Below the pieces are notes generated by a model, which had not been told where the DNA came from, ran no database searches, and saw only the letters and a list, made by a program, of their open reading frames with translations. A stretch of 5,797 nt of DNA from Spirochaetales bacterium (GTDB lineage Bacteria; Spirochaetota; Spirochaetia; SZUA-6; DRHE01): assembly GCA_011049745.1 (NCBI GenBank), contig DRHE01000415.1:1-5797 (forward strand), given 5' to 3'. Made by a program: the position numbers and the translations under genes. Positions within the stretch are counted from its first letter, which is position 1, and every line of letters starts with the position of its first letter. This document shows, piece after piece, positions 1-5,243 of the stretch.

Positions 1-539
1 GTCTTGACCACTCCAGCCCTACCGTTTGCATAGAGTATGGGGAACTCCAGCTGTTCCTCCGGGGCATCGAGGTCCAGGATCAAGTCGTAGATCTCGTTCA
101 ACACCTGCTCCGGCCGGGCGTCCTGCCGGTCGATCTTGTTGATCACAACGATGATCTTCAGCCCGGCTCTGAGGGCCTTGTCCAGGACGAATCTCGTCTG
201 CGGGAGAGGGCCTTCCGAAGCGTCCACGAGGAGAATGGCTCCATCAACCATGGACAGGGCCCGTTCCACCTCACCGCCGAAATCGGCATGGCCCGGGGTA
301 TCTATGATGTTGATCTTCTTTCCCTTCCATCGGACCGAGCAATTTTTAGCGGCAATGGTGATCCCCCGCTCCCGTTCGAGCTCCATGTTGTCCATAAGCC
401 TCTCCTCTATCACCTGCCCTTCCCTGAAGGTGCCGCTCTGGCGGAACATGGCGTCCACCAGAGTCGTTTTTCCATGATCAACATGAGCTATTATGGCAAT
501 GTTCCTGAGCAAATCGTTTTTCGAATCCTTATGAGTCAT
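1..539 (-). CDS. typA: Translational GTPase TypA/BipA, N-terminal part (truncated by window edge)
   Basis: This is the first 179 residues of a ribosome-associated GTPase of the EF-G/LepA/TypA superfamily, which acts in the cytoplasm in ribosome assembly and stress or cold adaptation. Translating the minus strand from the ATG at 539-537 shows the G1 loop AHVDHGKTT (residues 18-26), the switch segment LERERGIT (54-61), the G3 motif DTPGHAD (80-86) and the G4 motif NKID (134-137). The stretch after G4 ([14 protein letters not shown]) and the ending [12 protein letters not shown] are characteristic of TypA rather than of EF-G or LepA. An AGGAA ribosome binding site lies about 8 bases upstream of the ATG. 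The remaining GTPase part, the domain II and EF-G-like C-terminal domains and the stop lie beyond position 1. It is transcribed away from the sugar operon and is probably unrelated to it. Confidence 0.96.
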   Translation of the reverse strand, partial: MTHKDSKNDLLRNIAIIAHVDHGKTTLVDAMFRQSGTFREGQVIEERLMDNMELERERGITIAAKNCSVRWKGKKINIIDTPGHADFGGEVERALSMVDGAILLVDASEGPLPQTRFVLDKALRAGLKIIVVINKIDRQDARPEQVLNEIYDLILDLDAPEEQLEFPILYANGRAGVVK

Positions 540-587
540 GGTTCTGTTCCTGTACCGTGATTTTGGCTGATAATGAGAGCAGTGCTA

Positions 588-616
588 AAGATACTTAAAA
601 CCGAAGCCTGAGTCCA
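588..616 (-). promoter_or_regulatory. Candidate promoter for typA
   Basis: On the minus strand, TGGACT (616-611) and TATCTT (593-588) are separated by 17 bases. Each matches the sigma-70 -35 and -10 consensus at four of six positions. The predicted start of transcription would leave a leader of about 40 bases before the typA ATG. Spacing and location fit, but the box matches are weak. Confidence 0.3.
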
Positions 617-654
617 TAGATTTCGGCGAGACACCACACCCTACAATCCCGGTT

Positions 655-844
655 CAGGAGCGATTGTCTCCTGGTAGCCAAACCGGCATCATGTCGAACA
701 GACTCTCAGCCGGAGGAATCGTGTAAGCAAAAGACGTGGAGCTGGGATGCCAGCGGGGTTTTTCTTCCCGTAAAATCCTACATTCCTCGACATAATTAGG
801 GATCTTATGAACGATTTTAGGTCTTTTCCCCTGGGGGTGGGGAA
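655..844. other. Cluster of inverted repeats, possible structured RNA or dispersed repeat
   Basis: Four perfect short inverted repeats occur within 190 bases. They are CAGGAG/CTCCTG (655-660 with 668-673, 7-base loop), CCGGC/GCCGG (683-687 with 709-713), GCTGG/CCAGC (741-745 with 750-754, 4-base loop) and TTCCCC/GGGGAA (826-831 with 839-844, 7-base loop). The third is followed by GGGG and a run of five T, so on the plus strand it faintly resembles an intrinsic terminator, but no gene upstream would use it. The density of hairpins and the GC-rich composition relative to the following 200 bases suggest a structured RNA, a repeat element or a decayed mobile element. No known RNA family is recognised. 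Confidence 0.3.
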
Positions 845-993
845 TATGATTACCCTGGACAGTATTCCGAGGAAACACAGTTTTACCTGCATTGGATATT
901 AAGATATATAAAATCTTTGGTTGAATCATATGCATGTCAAATTCTTTAAAAAGAGCAACCGGCTGATATGCTGTCCGACTGGCCAATAATTGC

Positions 994-1022
994 TTGACAG
1001 ACCATCTCTCCTGTGGTAAAAA
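994..1022 (+). promoter_or_regulatory. Candidate sigma-70 promoter of the gntR-led operon (distal)
   Basis: A perfect -35 box TTGACA (994-999) is followed after 17 bases by TAAAAA (1017-1022), which matches the -10 consensus at four of six positions. Transcription would begin near 1029 and pass through the palindrome at 1039-1048, giving a leader of nearly 90 bases before the regulator gene. The -35 box is the strongest in the intergenic region. Confidence 0.45.
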
Positions 1023-1038
1023 TAGAGCTATAAAGGTC

Positions 1039-1067
1039 ATAACGTTATTATGATAGATCGTTATAAT
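1039..1067 (+). promoter_or_regulatory. Candidate operator overlapping a proximal -10 box
   Basis: A perfect 10-base palindrome ATAACGTTAT (1039-1048) is followed by a second CGTTAT half (1059-1064), so ATAACG (1039-1044) and CGTTAT (1059-1064) form a wider inverted repeat. CGTTATTAT (1043-1051) and CGTTATAAT (1059-1067) are near-identical direct repeats 16 bases apart. The second copy contains a perfect TATAAT (1062-1067), which could be the -10 box of a proximal promoter whose -35 region (ATAACG, weak) falls on the palindrome. The site also contains GTCATAAC (1036-1043), loosely like the GT/AC-bounded sites of HutC-type GntR regulators. A regulator bound here would block RNA polymerase, so autoregulation by the adjacent gene is the simplest inference. 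Confidence 0.4.
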
Positions 1068-1086
1068 CTTAGCATTCTGCTTGAGC

Positions 1087-1105
1087 CCGGTTATCAAGCA
1101 ACCGG
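1087..1105 (+). promoter_or_regulatory. Hairpin immediately before the regulator's ribosome binding site
   Basis: CCGGTT (1087-1092) and AACCGG (1100-1105) form a perfect 6-base inverted repeat with a 7-base loop. It ends two bases before the GGGGAGGG ribosome binding site (1107-1114) of the GntR gene. It may be an RNA stem that tunes translation initiation or a second DNA operator half-pair. AGCAACCGG also occurs at 954-962, so part of the motif is repeated in the same region. Confidence 0.35.
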
Positions 1106-1117
1106 TGGGGAGGGATA

Positions 1118-1843
1118 ATGCCCATATTGGATGAAAAAAGTCCTATTCCTCTATATTTCCAGCTCCAGGAAAAGATCAAAAAAAAGATTGAAGAGGGTTT
1201 CTATAAAGAGGGTGATCTGATACCCACGGAGAAAGAATTACAGAAGATGTATTCAGTGAGCAGGATTACAGTTAGAAATGCAATTGCGGGATTGGTTTTT
1301 GAGGATCTGCTGGTGAAAAAGCAGGGTCTGGGCACTATTGTAGCCAGGCCAAGGATGGTGGAGGATTTTTCCAGCCTGAAGAGCTTTACCGAGAAAATGG
1401 CGGCACAGGGCGCCGCTGTAGCTACGCAGGTAATAGAAATCAAGAGAATAGGCGCTTCAGAGAGGATCGCCCATCATCTGGCAATTGAGCCGGAAAGTGA
1501 AATTATCTATGTAAAACGGCTGCGTTTTGTGGATGAAGAGCCCATTGCTCTCTTCATCTCCCATATTAGGGGAGATATCGGTATTTCCGAAGATGATGAT
1601 TTTAAAAGGTCAATTTTTGACCTCCTGGAAAACAAGTGCGGTATTAAGATTTCCGGGGCACAGAAGGTCATTGAGGCTACTTCCGCCAATAAAGAAGAGG
1701 CTGAGCTTTTAAAAATTGACGTTGATGAACCGGTCCTGTTGATCAGAAATACAACCCTTGACAGTGATAATAAGCCAATAGAGTATGCCGAGGGCGTCTA
1801 TAGAAGTGACAGATATAAATATGTCCTGAAGCTGAAGAGATAA
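1118..1843 (+). CDS. GntR-family transcriptional regulator, HutC/FarR type with UTRA domain
   Basis: This 241-residue protein is a one-component DNA-binding regulator, and its length is normal for the subfamily. The N-terminal winged helix-turn-helix (about residues 8-76) shows the family hallmarks: PLYFQLQEKIKKKI, then P-T-E-K-E-L (36-41), the recognition helix segment S-R-I-T-V-R-N-A (48-55) and the wing K-Q-G-L-G-T (68-73). Residues from about 95 to 238 form a UTRA effector domain, recognisable by IKRIGASERIAHHLAI, the IYVKRLRFVDEEPIAL strand region and the closing PIEYAEGVYRSDRYKY. UTRA domains usually bind small metabolites such as phosphosugars or amino-sugar derivatives. The ATG at 1118 follows GGGGAGGG with three intervening bases. 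The gene leads the operon and most likely represses it and itself until a pathway intermediate accumulates; this regulatory role is inferred from position. Confidence 0.93.
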   Translation: MPILDEKSPIPLYFQLQEKIKKKIEEGFYKEGDLIPTEKELQKMYSVSRITVRNAIAGLVFEDLLVKKQGLGTIVARPRMVEDFSSLKSFTEKMAAQGAAVATQVIEIKRIGASERIAHHLAIEPESEIIYVKRLRFVDEEPIALFISHIRGDIGISEDDDFKRSIFDLLENKCGIKISGAQKVIEATSANKEEAELLKIDVDEPVLLIRNTTLDSDNKPIEYAEGVYRSDRYKYVLKLKR

Positions 1844-1848
1844 AAGGT

Positions 1849-1856
1849 AAGGGGGG
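1849..1856 (+). promoter_or_regulatory. Ribosome binding site that places the kinase start near 1861-1864
   Basis: AAGGGGGG lies directly after the stop of the regulator gene. It is 7 bases before ATC at 1864 and 4 bases before GTT at 1861. No ATG, GTG or TTG lies at a suitable distance in the kinase frame. The site therefore supports initiation at a rare codon, with ATC at 1864 giving the best spacing. Confidence 0.5.
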
Positions 1857-1863
1857 TAAGGTT

Positions 1864-3267
1864 ATCTATCTGGGAATAGACATCGGCACCAGTAATATAA
1901 AGGCAATCTTAAGCAGGGAAGAGAAATTGGCCATGTATAAAGCGGATTACCCTGCAGGCAGCAATACTATCTGTGAGCATGACCCTGTTGTTTTAGAGGG
2001 AGTTTTGGCTGATCTTATAAGCAGGATAATCAGGGACAACAGTATTGCAGAGCATGATCTTAAAGGGATCAGTATCTGCGGTCACGGTCCCAGTGTTGTT
2101 TTTATCGATGCAGAGGGAAACCCTCTAAGTAAGATCATTACCTGGCAGGATAAAAGGGCGGAACAGGAGGCAGGATACCTAAGAGAAAATTACCGTGATT
2201 TCAGCAGGGACGGCACTTCCTACGAAGCCAAGATACTCTGGTTTTTTCGAAACTGGCCTGATCTTTTTAAGAGCGGTAACACGGTTCTCTATCCCAAGGA
2301 TTACATTCTGTTCAAACTTACCGGCAATAGAATAATAGACAGGTCCGCAGCCTCTACCACCCTCTTCTATAATGTTGACAGCAACACCTGGGTGCCGGAT
2401 CAACCGGACCTACCCATTGATATTCTGCCGGAGGTGGTGAATTCCTGGGAGCAGATCGGAGAAACCGGCGGTGCTTTCAGCCGCGGCTGCAATCTATCAA
2501 GCGGAATACCGGTTTTCGCCGGTGGCATCGATGCCTATTGTGAGGCAGTGGGAGCCGGGGCTGTAGAACCCGGGTATTTGGTGGATGGAACCGGGACTTC
2601 CACCTGTATCTCCAGGTGCTGCAGCGAAAGGGCAGGTCTGGATCTTCATGTTATTCCGGCGCGCTCTTTAAAGATTGAAATGATGTCGGCAAGCGGTCTG
2701 TCCGTGGATTGGATTTTGGCTCTATTTTCTGAATCCCTCGATTTTTTAGAGACCCTTGATCCTGATACTCCGGCAAAATTATTATTTCTACCCTACCTGG
2801 TTGGGGAACGAAGCCCCCACTGGGATGAGAAAGCCAGGGGCGCTTTTATCGGCTTAACAGTTAATACGGATCGGAATGAGGCCGTTAAAGCGGTTTTACA
2901 GGGAGTTGCTTTCGGTATCAAAGAGAATTTACTGCGCCTGGGTCAGGGAAGTGATAGAGAAGATGAATCAGTAAGAGCGGTAGGTGGGGGAGCAAACAGC
3001 AGGGTCTGGCTCAAGCTCAAGGCCAATGTTACCGGAAAGATATATAAAAAGATGAAGGTCATCGATTCAGCCGCCCTCGGTGCATTAATTTTAGCGGCTC
3101 TGGGCAACCGGGAAGGGGAGCCGGCTGAGCTGGTCAACACCTGGGTAAAGGTGGAAGAGTGTTACTACCCGGATAAAAAGCCGGCCTACGAAACTCTGTT
3201 TAAGATCTATTCCCGAAGCTATCCCGATTTGAAAGAGATCTTTGATGGGCTATACGCCATAAACTAA
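1864..3267 (+). CDS. FGGY-family carbohydrate kinase (xylulokinase-like), apparent non-canonical start
   Basis: The product is an ATP-dependent kinase of the FGGY family in the hexokinase/actin fold, which phosphorylates ketoses or polyols in the cytoplasm. Read from ATC 1864 it has 467 residues, slightly below the usual 480-510. It shows the phosphate-1 loop G-I-D-I-G-T-S-N-I-K-A (4-14), the substrate-site segments G-H-G-P-S (73-77) and W-Q-D-K-R (94-98), the likely catalytic base D223 in G-G-I-D, and the phosphate-2 loop D-G-T-G-T-S-T (241-247). FGGY C-terminal signature segments follow around R325-G330 and Q346-L356, and the adenosine motif G-G-G-A-N-S is at 374-379. Homology thus begins at about 1867, yet the frame has no ATG, GTG or TTG between the stop at 1816-1818 and TTG 1927. 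Starting at TTG 1927 (446 residues) would delete the phosphate-1 loop. The start is therefore inferred, most likely ATC 1864, with GTT 1861 as the alternative. The gene ends 12 bases before the aldolase and is surely co-transcribed with it. The exact sugar is unknown. Confidence 0.88.
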   Translation: MYLGIDIGTSNIKAILSREEKLAMYKADYPAGSNTICEHDPVVLEGVLADLISRIIRDNSIAEHDLKGISICGHGPSVVFIDAEGNPLSKIITWQDKRAEQEAGYLRENYRDFSRDGTSYEAKILWFFRNWPDLFKSGNTVLYPKDYILFKLTGNRIIDRSAASTTLFYNVDSNTWVPDQPDLPIDILPEVVNSWEQIGETGGAFSRGCNLSSGIPVFAGGIDAYCEAVGAGAVEPGYLVDGTGTSTCISRCCSERAGLDLHVIPARSLKIEMMSASGLSVDWILALFSESLDFLETLDPDTPAKLLFLPYLVGERSPHWDEKARGAFIGLTVNTDRNEAVKAVLQGVAFGIKENLLRLGQGSDREDESVRAVGGGANSRVWLKLKANVTGKIYKKMKVIDSAALGALILAALGNREGEPAELVNTWVKVEECYYPDKKPAYETLFKIYSRSYPDLKEIFDGLYAIN

Positions 3268-3279
3268 AGGGGAAGAAAA

Positions 3280-4053
3280 ATGCGAAGATTGAATAGAATA
3301 TTTGCTGCTGATGGAAAAACCGTGATAATAGCCATGGATCACGGGCTTGCCCTGGATGTGCTGCCGGAGCTTGCCGATGTGGGCACAGTGTTAAGCAGTA
3401 TAATCAGGGGCGGCGCCGATGCTGTACTGCTCTCTTACGGCGTTGCCCAAAAATATGGAGAAATCCTGAAAGGTACTGGACTGATTGTCAGGCTTGACGG
3501 CGGCAGCACCTGTCTCAGTAATAGGCCCGGAGGCAGCCTGCTCTATTCTGTGGAAGATGCTCTGCGCCTTGGCGCGGATGGTGTTGCCTGTATGGGTTTT
3601 CCCGGAGCAGAGAACGAAGGCGAAACCCTGGGCAACCTGGCTCAAGTTGCCGCGGAGTGCAGCTACTGGCAGGTGCCGTTAATGGCTGAAATGCTTCCCG
3701 GGGGCTTCGCTCCTGATCCTTCGAATACGTTAGAGAATATAAAACTGGTTTCAAGAATTGGGGCGGAGCTGGGAGCACATATTATCAAGACAACCTTTGC
3801 CGGCAGCCAGGGAGAGTTCAGAGAAGTTGTGACCGGCTGTTTTTCCCCTGTTGTCGTTCTGGGGGGAGACAAGACAAACGATATCAAGGGATTATTCAAG
3901 ACAATTGAACAGGCTTTAGCTGCCGGAGCTGCAGGCGTGGCTATTGGCAGAAATGTGTGGAAAAGCAGGGAGCCGGAGAGGATAACCAGGGCATTAGTTG
4001 AGCTGGTCCATAATCAGAAAAAGGCGGATCAGGCTCTGGCTTTGATCGGCTGA
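3280..4053 (+). CDS. Class I (Schiff-base) aldolase of the DeoC/FbaB/LsrF family
   Basis: This 257-residue TIM-barrel enzyme belongs to the DhnA/FbaB-type aldolases, which usually cleave or form a C-C bond in a phosphorylated keto-sugar through a lysine Schiff base. Visible marks are I-A-M-D-H-G (17-22) at the end of the first strand, the strand ending in H-I-I-K with K170 as the likely Schiff-base lysine, G-G-D-K-T-N-D (195-201), and the phosphate-binding end G-R-N-V-W (223-227). The start is ATG 3280, preceded by AGGGGA at 3268-3273 with a 6-base spacer; this site touches the stop of the kinase gene, so translation is probably coupled. Next to an FGGY kinase, cleavage of a ketose phosphate to a triose phosphate plus an aldehyde is the natural role. 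The family also contains LsrF, which handles phosphorylated autoinducer-2. That role is less likely here because the accompanying binding protein is of the family 1 sugar type, not LsrB-like. Confidence 0.87.
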   Translation: MRRLNRIFAADGKTVIIAMDHGLALDVLPELADVGTVLSSIIRGGADAVLLSYGVAQKYGEILKGTGLIVRLDGGSTCLSNRPGGSLLYSVEDALRLGADGVACMGFPGAENEGETLGNLAQVAAECSYWQVPLMAEMLPGGFAPDPSNTLENIKLVSRIGAELGAHIIKTTFAGSQGEFREVVTGCFSPVVVLGGDKTNDIKGLFKTIEQALAAGAAGVAIGRNVWKSREPERITRALVELVHNQKKADQALALIG

Positions 4054-4080
4054 ATCTTACACGCGAGGAGTTGTTAAAAA

Positions 4081-5157
4081 ATGGCAAGTATTCCTGACAG
4101 GATGATGGCCGCGGTAATAGATGGTAAAAAGAGAGTAGAACTTAGAGAGCTGAGCATACCCGAACTTAAGGCCGGTGAACTCCTGATACGAATAGAGTAT
4201 TGCCTGTTATGCACCTGGGAACAGCGTATATATACCGGGGAATCCTCCACGGGGCTGCCATTTATTGCCGGCCATGAAGCCTCCGGGGTAGTGGTTAAGG
4301 TGAGCGGAGCGAGCAAAGCGAGCGAAGCGAATCCCGGAGTCCCGGTAAATTTTAAAGTGGGCGACAGGGTTGTCTTTAAAACCCTGGACCACTGTGGACA
4401 TTGCTCATACTGCTACCAGGGCTATACCAATCAATGCACCGGCGCGGCTAAAAAACGCAGCTATGACGGCATCCCGGGCAGCGGGGGACTGGCCCAGTAT
4501 ATCGCCCTTGAGGCAGGCAGGGTCTTTCCGTTGAGTGGCGATATCAGCCTGGAGGAAGCGGCCTTTACCGAGCCCCTGGCCTGCTGTATTCACAGCGTAA
4601 AACGGAGCGGTATTGAGTTTGGCGATAACGTGGTAATCGTGGGCTGCGGCATTATGGGCCAGCTGCACAGCCTGCTGTGCAGGCTTAAAGGAGCGCGGGT
4701 AATAGTGGTTGAGCCGCGGCAGGACCGGCGGGAGTTGGCAGCCAGATTGGGAGCACACCTGGTAATCGATCCCGGCCGGGGAGAAATGATAGACCAGGTC
4801 TTTAAGTTGACAGGCGGTGAAGGAGTGGATGTTGTTTTTAATACGGCTGCCAATCCTGACATTGCAAAAAGAAGCATGGCCCTGCTTAAGAAGATGGGGC
4901 GCATGATCTTTTACGGCTCTTTTCATCCCAATAAAAACATTGAAATAGATCCCAACCAGGTACACTACTCGGAAATTGTTATTACCGGTTCTTCCGGGCC
5001 GGCAACCGGGGATTTCTACCAGGCATCGAGAATGCTTTCCTATAAGCTGCTGCCGGTAAAGGATTTTATCTATAAGATATTTGACCTTAGTGAGATCAAT
5101 GAAGCTTTTGAAGCTGCTCTTTCACCGCAGAGTTACAGAGTGGCAGTGAGGCTTTAG
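4081..5157 (+). CDS. Zinc-dependent medium-chain dehydrogenase (alcohol/sorbitol/threonine dehydrogenase-like)
   Basis: This 358-residue cytoplasmic oxidoreductase most likely oxidises a polyol or sugar hydroxyl with NAD. Catalytic zinc ligands are C44, H65 and E66 (in G-H-E) with E164 in F-T-E-P. The structural zinc lobe is intact as C105, C108, C111 and C119. The Rossmann fold carries G-C-G-I-M-G (188-193), and the second strand ends V-V-E-P with E211, an acidic residue favouring NAD over NADP. The ATG at 4081 follows AGGAG (4066-4070) with a 10-base spacer. Family members commonly begin near the later Met pair (residues 8-9, at 4102 and 4105), which lack a good binding site. It lies 27 bases after the aldolase gene. 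An unusual insertion around residues 77-85 (A-S-K-A-S-E-A-N-P) is encoded by a short tandem repeat, in a loop before F-K-V-G-D-R-V. The substrate is not predictable. Confidence 0.92.
   Translation: MASIPDRMMAAVIDGKKRVELRELSIPELKAGELLIRIEYCLLCTWEQRIYTGESSTGLPFIAGHEASGVVVKVSGASKASEANPGVPVNFKVGDRVVFKTLDHCGHCSYCYQGYTNQCTGAAKKRSYDGIPGSGGLAQYIALEAGRVFPLSGDISLEEAAFTEPLACCIHSVKRSGIEFGDNVVIVGCGIMGQLHSLLCRLKGARVIVVEPRQDRRELAARLGAHLVIDPGRGEMIDQVFKLTGGEGVDVVFNTAANPDIAKRSMALLKKMGRMIFYGSFHPNKNIEIDPNQVHYSEIVITGSSGPATGDFYQASRMLSYKLLPVKDFIYKIFDLSEINEAFEAALSPQSYRVAVRL
4309..4335 (+). repeat. In-frame 9-bp tandem repeat within the dehydrogenase gene
   Basis: GCGAGCAAA (4309-4317) and GCGAGCGAA (4318-4326) are tandem copies of a 9-base unit, followed by a partial third copy beginning GCGAA (4327). 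A related GAGCGGA precedes them, and CCCGG repeats 3 bases apart follow (4333-4337 and 4341-4345). Since the unit is a multiple of three it encodes A-S-K, A-S-E, A-N-P and keeps the frame. Compared with the usual short loop in this enzyme family, the segment looks like an added stretch of roughly ten residues. Confidence 0.7.
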
Positions 5158-5174
5158 CTGATAAATATCTATTG

Positions 5175-5182
5175 AAAGGAGG
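5175..5182 (+). other. Strong Shine-Dalgarno-like sequence with no open reading frame
   Basis: AAAGGAGG is a near-perfect complement of the 16S rRNA 3' end and sits 18 bases after the dehydrogenase stop. No start codon follows at a useful distance: the only nearby candidate is CTG (5187-5189), followed at once by TAG. The true ribosome binding site of the next gene is further on, at 5233-5237. It may be a vestige of a lost gene or a ribosome standby site. Confidence 0.4.
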
Positions 5183-5243
5183 CAACCTGTAGAATTTTTT
5201 TAAGGAATTAGGAATCCAATATTAAAAGAAAAAGGAGTGTAAA

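Larger units (their letters stand above)
540..1117. other. Divergent intergenic region between typA and the sugar operon
   Basis: These 578 bases separate two divergently transcribed genes, and I see no convincing protein gene in them. A 147-codon minus-strand frame (1097-654) starts at TTG without a ribosome binding site, and its translation resembles no family I know. The region has two parts. From about 600 to 890 it is relatively GC-rich and packed with short inverted repeats. From about 890 to 1085 it is AT-rich and carries the promoter elements of the downstream operon. Confidence 0.7.

Noticed and set aside
136..560. Plus-strand reading frames opposite typA
   Set aside because: They lie wholly or mostly antisense to a clearly conserved GTPase and are shadow frames.
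741..763. Intrinsic terminator (GCTGG/CCAGC stem plus T-run)
   Set aside because: The stem is only five pairs, four G separate it from the five T, and no plus-strand gene upstream would need it.
689..892. 67-codon minus-strand reading frame
   Set aside because: It overlaps the previous frame in another register, has no ribosome binding site, and is arginine/leucine-rich in the way typical of chance frames in GC-rich repeats.
654..1097. 147-codon minus-strand reading frame in the intergenic region
   Set aside because: It begins at TTG without a ribosome binding site, runs through the promoter and operator region of the plus-strand operon, and its translation shows no recognisable domain or composition of a real protein.
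1118..4053. Lsr autoinducer-2 processing operon (FGGY kinase LsrK plus LsrF-like aldolase)
   Set aside because: The regulator is GntR/UTRA rather than LsrR, a zinc dehydrogenase is present, and the binding protein is a family 1 sugar binder rather than LsrB-like.
4405..4965. 186-codon minus-strand frame inside the dehydrogenase gene
   Set aside because: The plus strand encodes an intact dehydrogenase with all zinc ligands and the Rossmann motif, so the opposite frame is a shadow.
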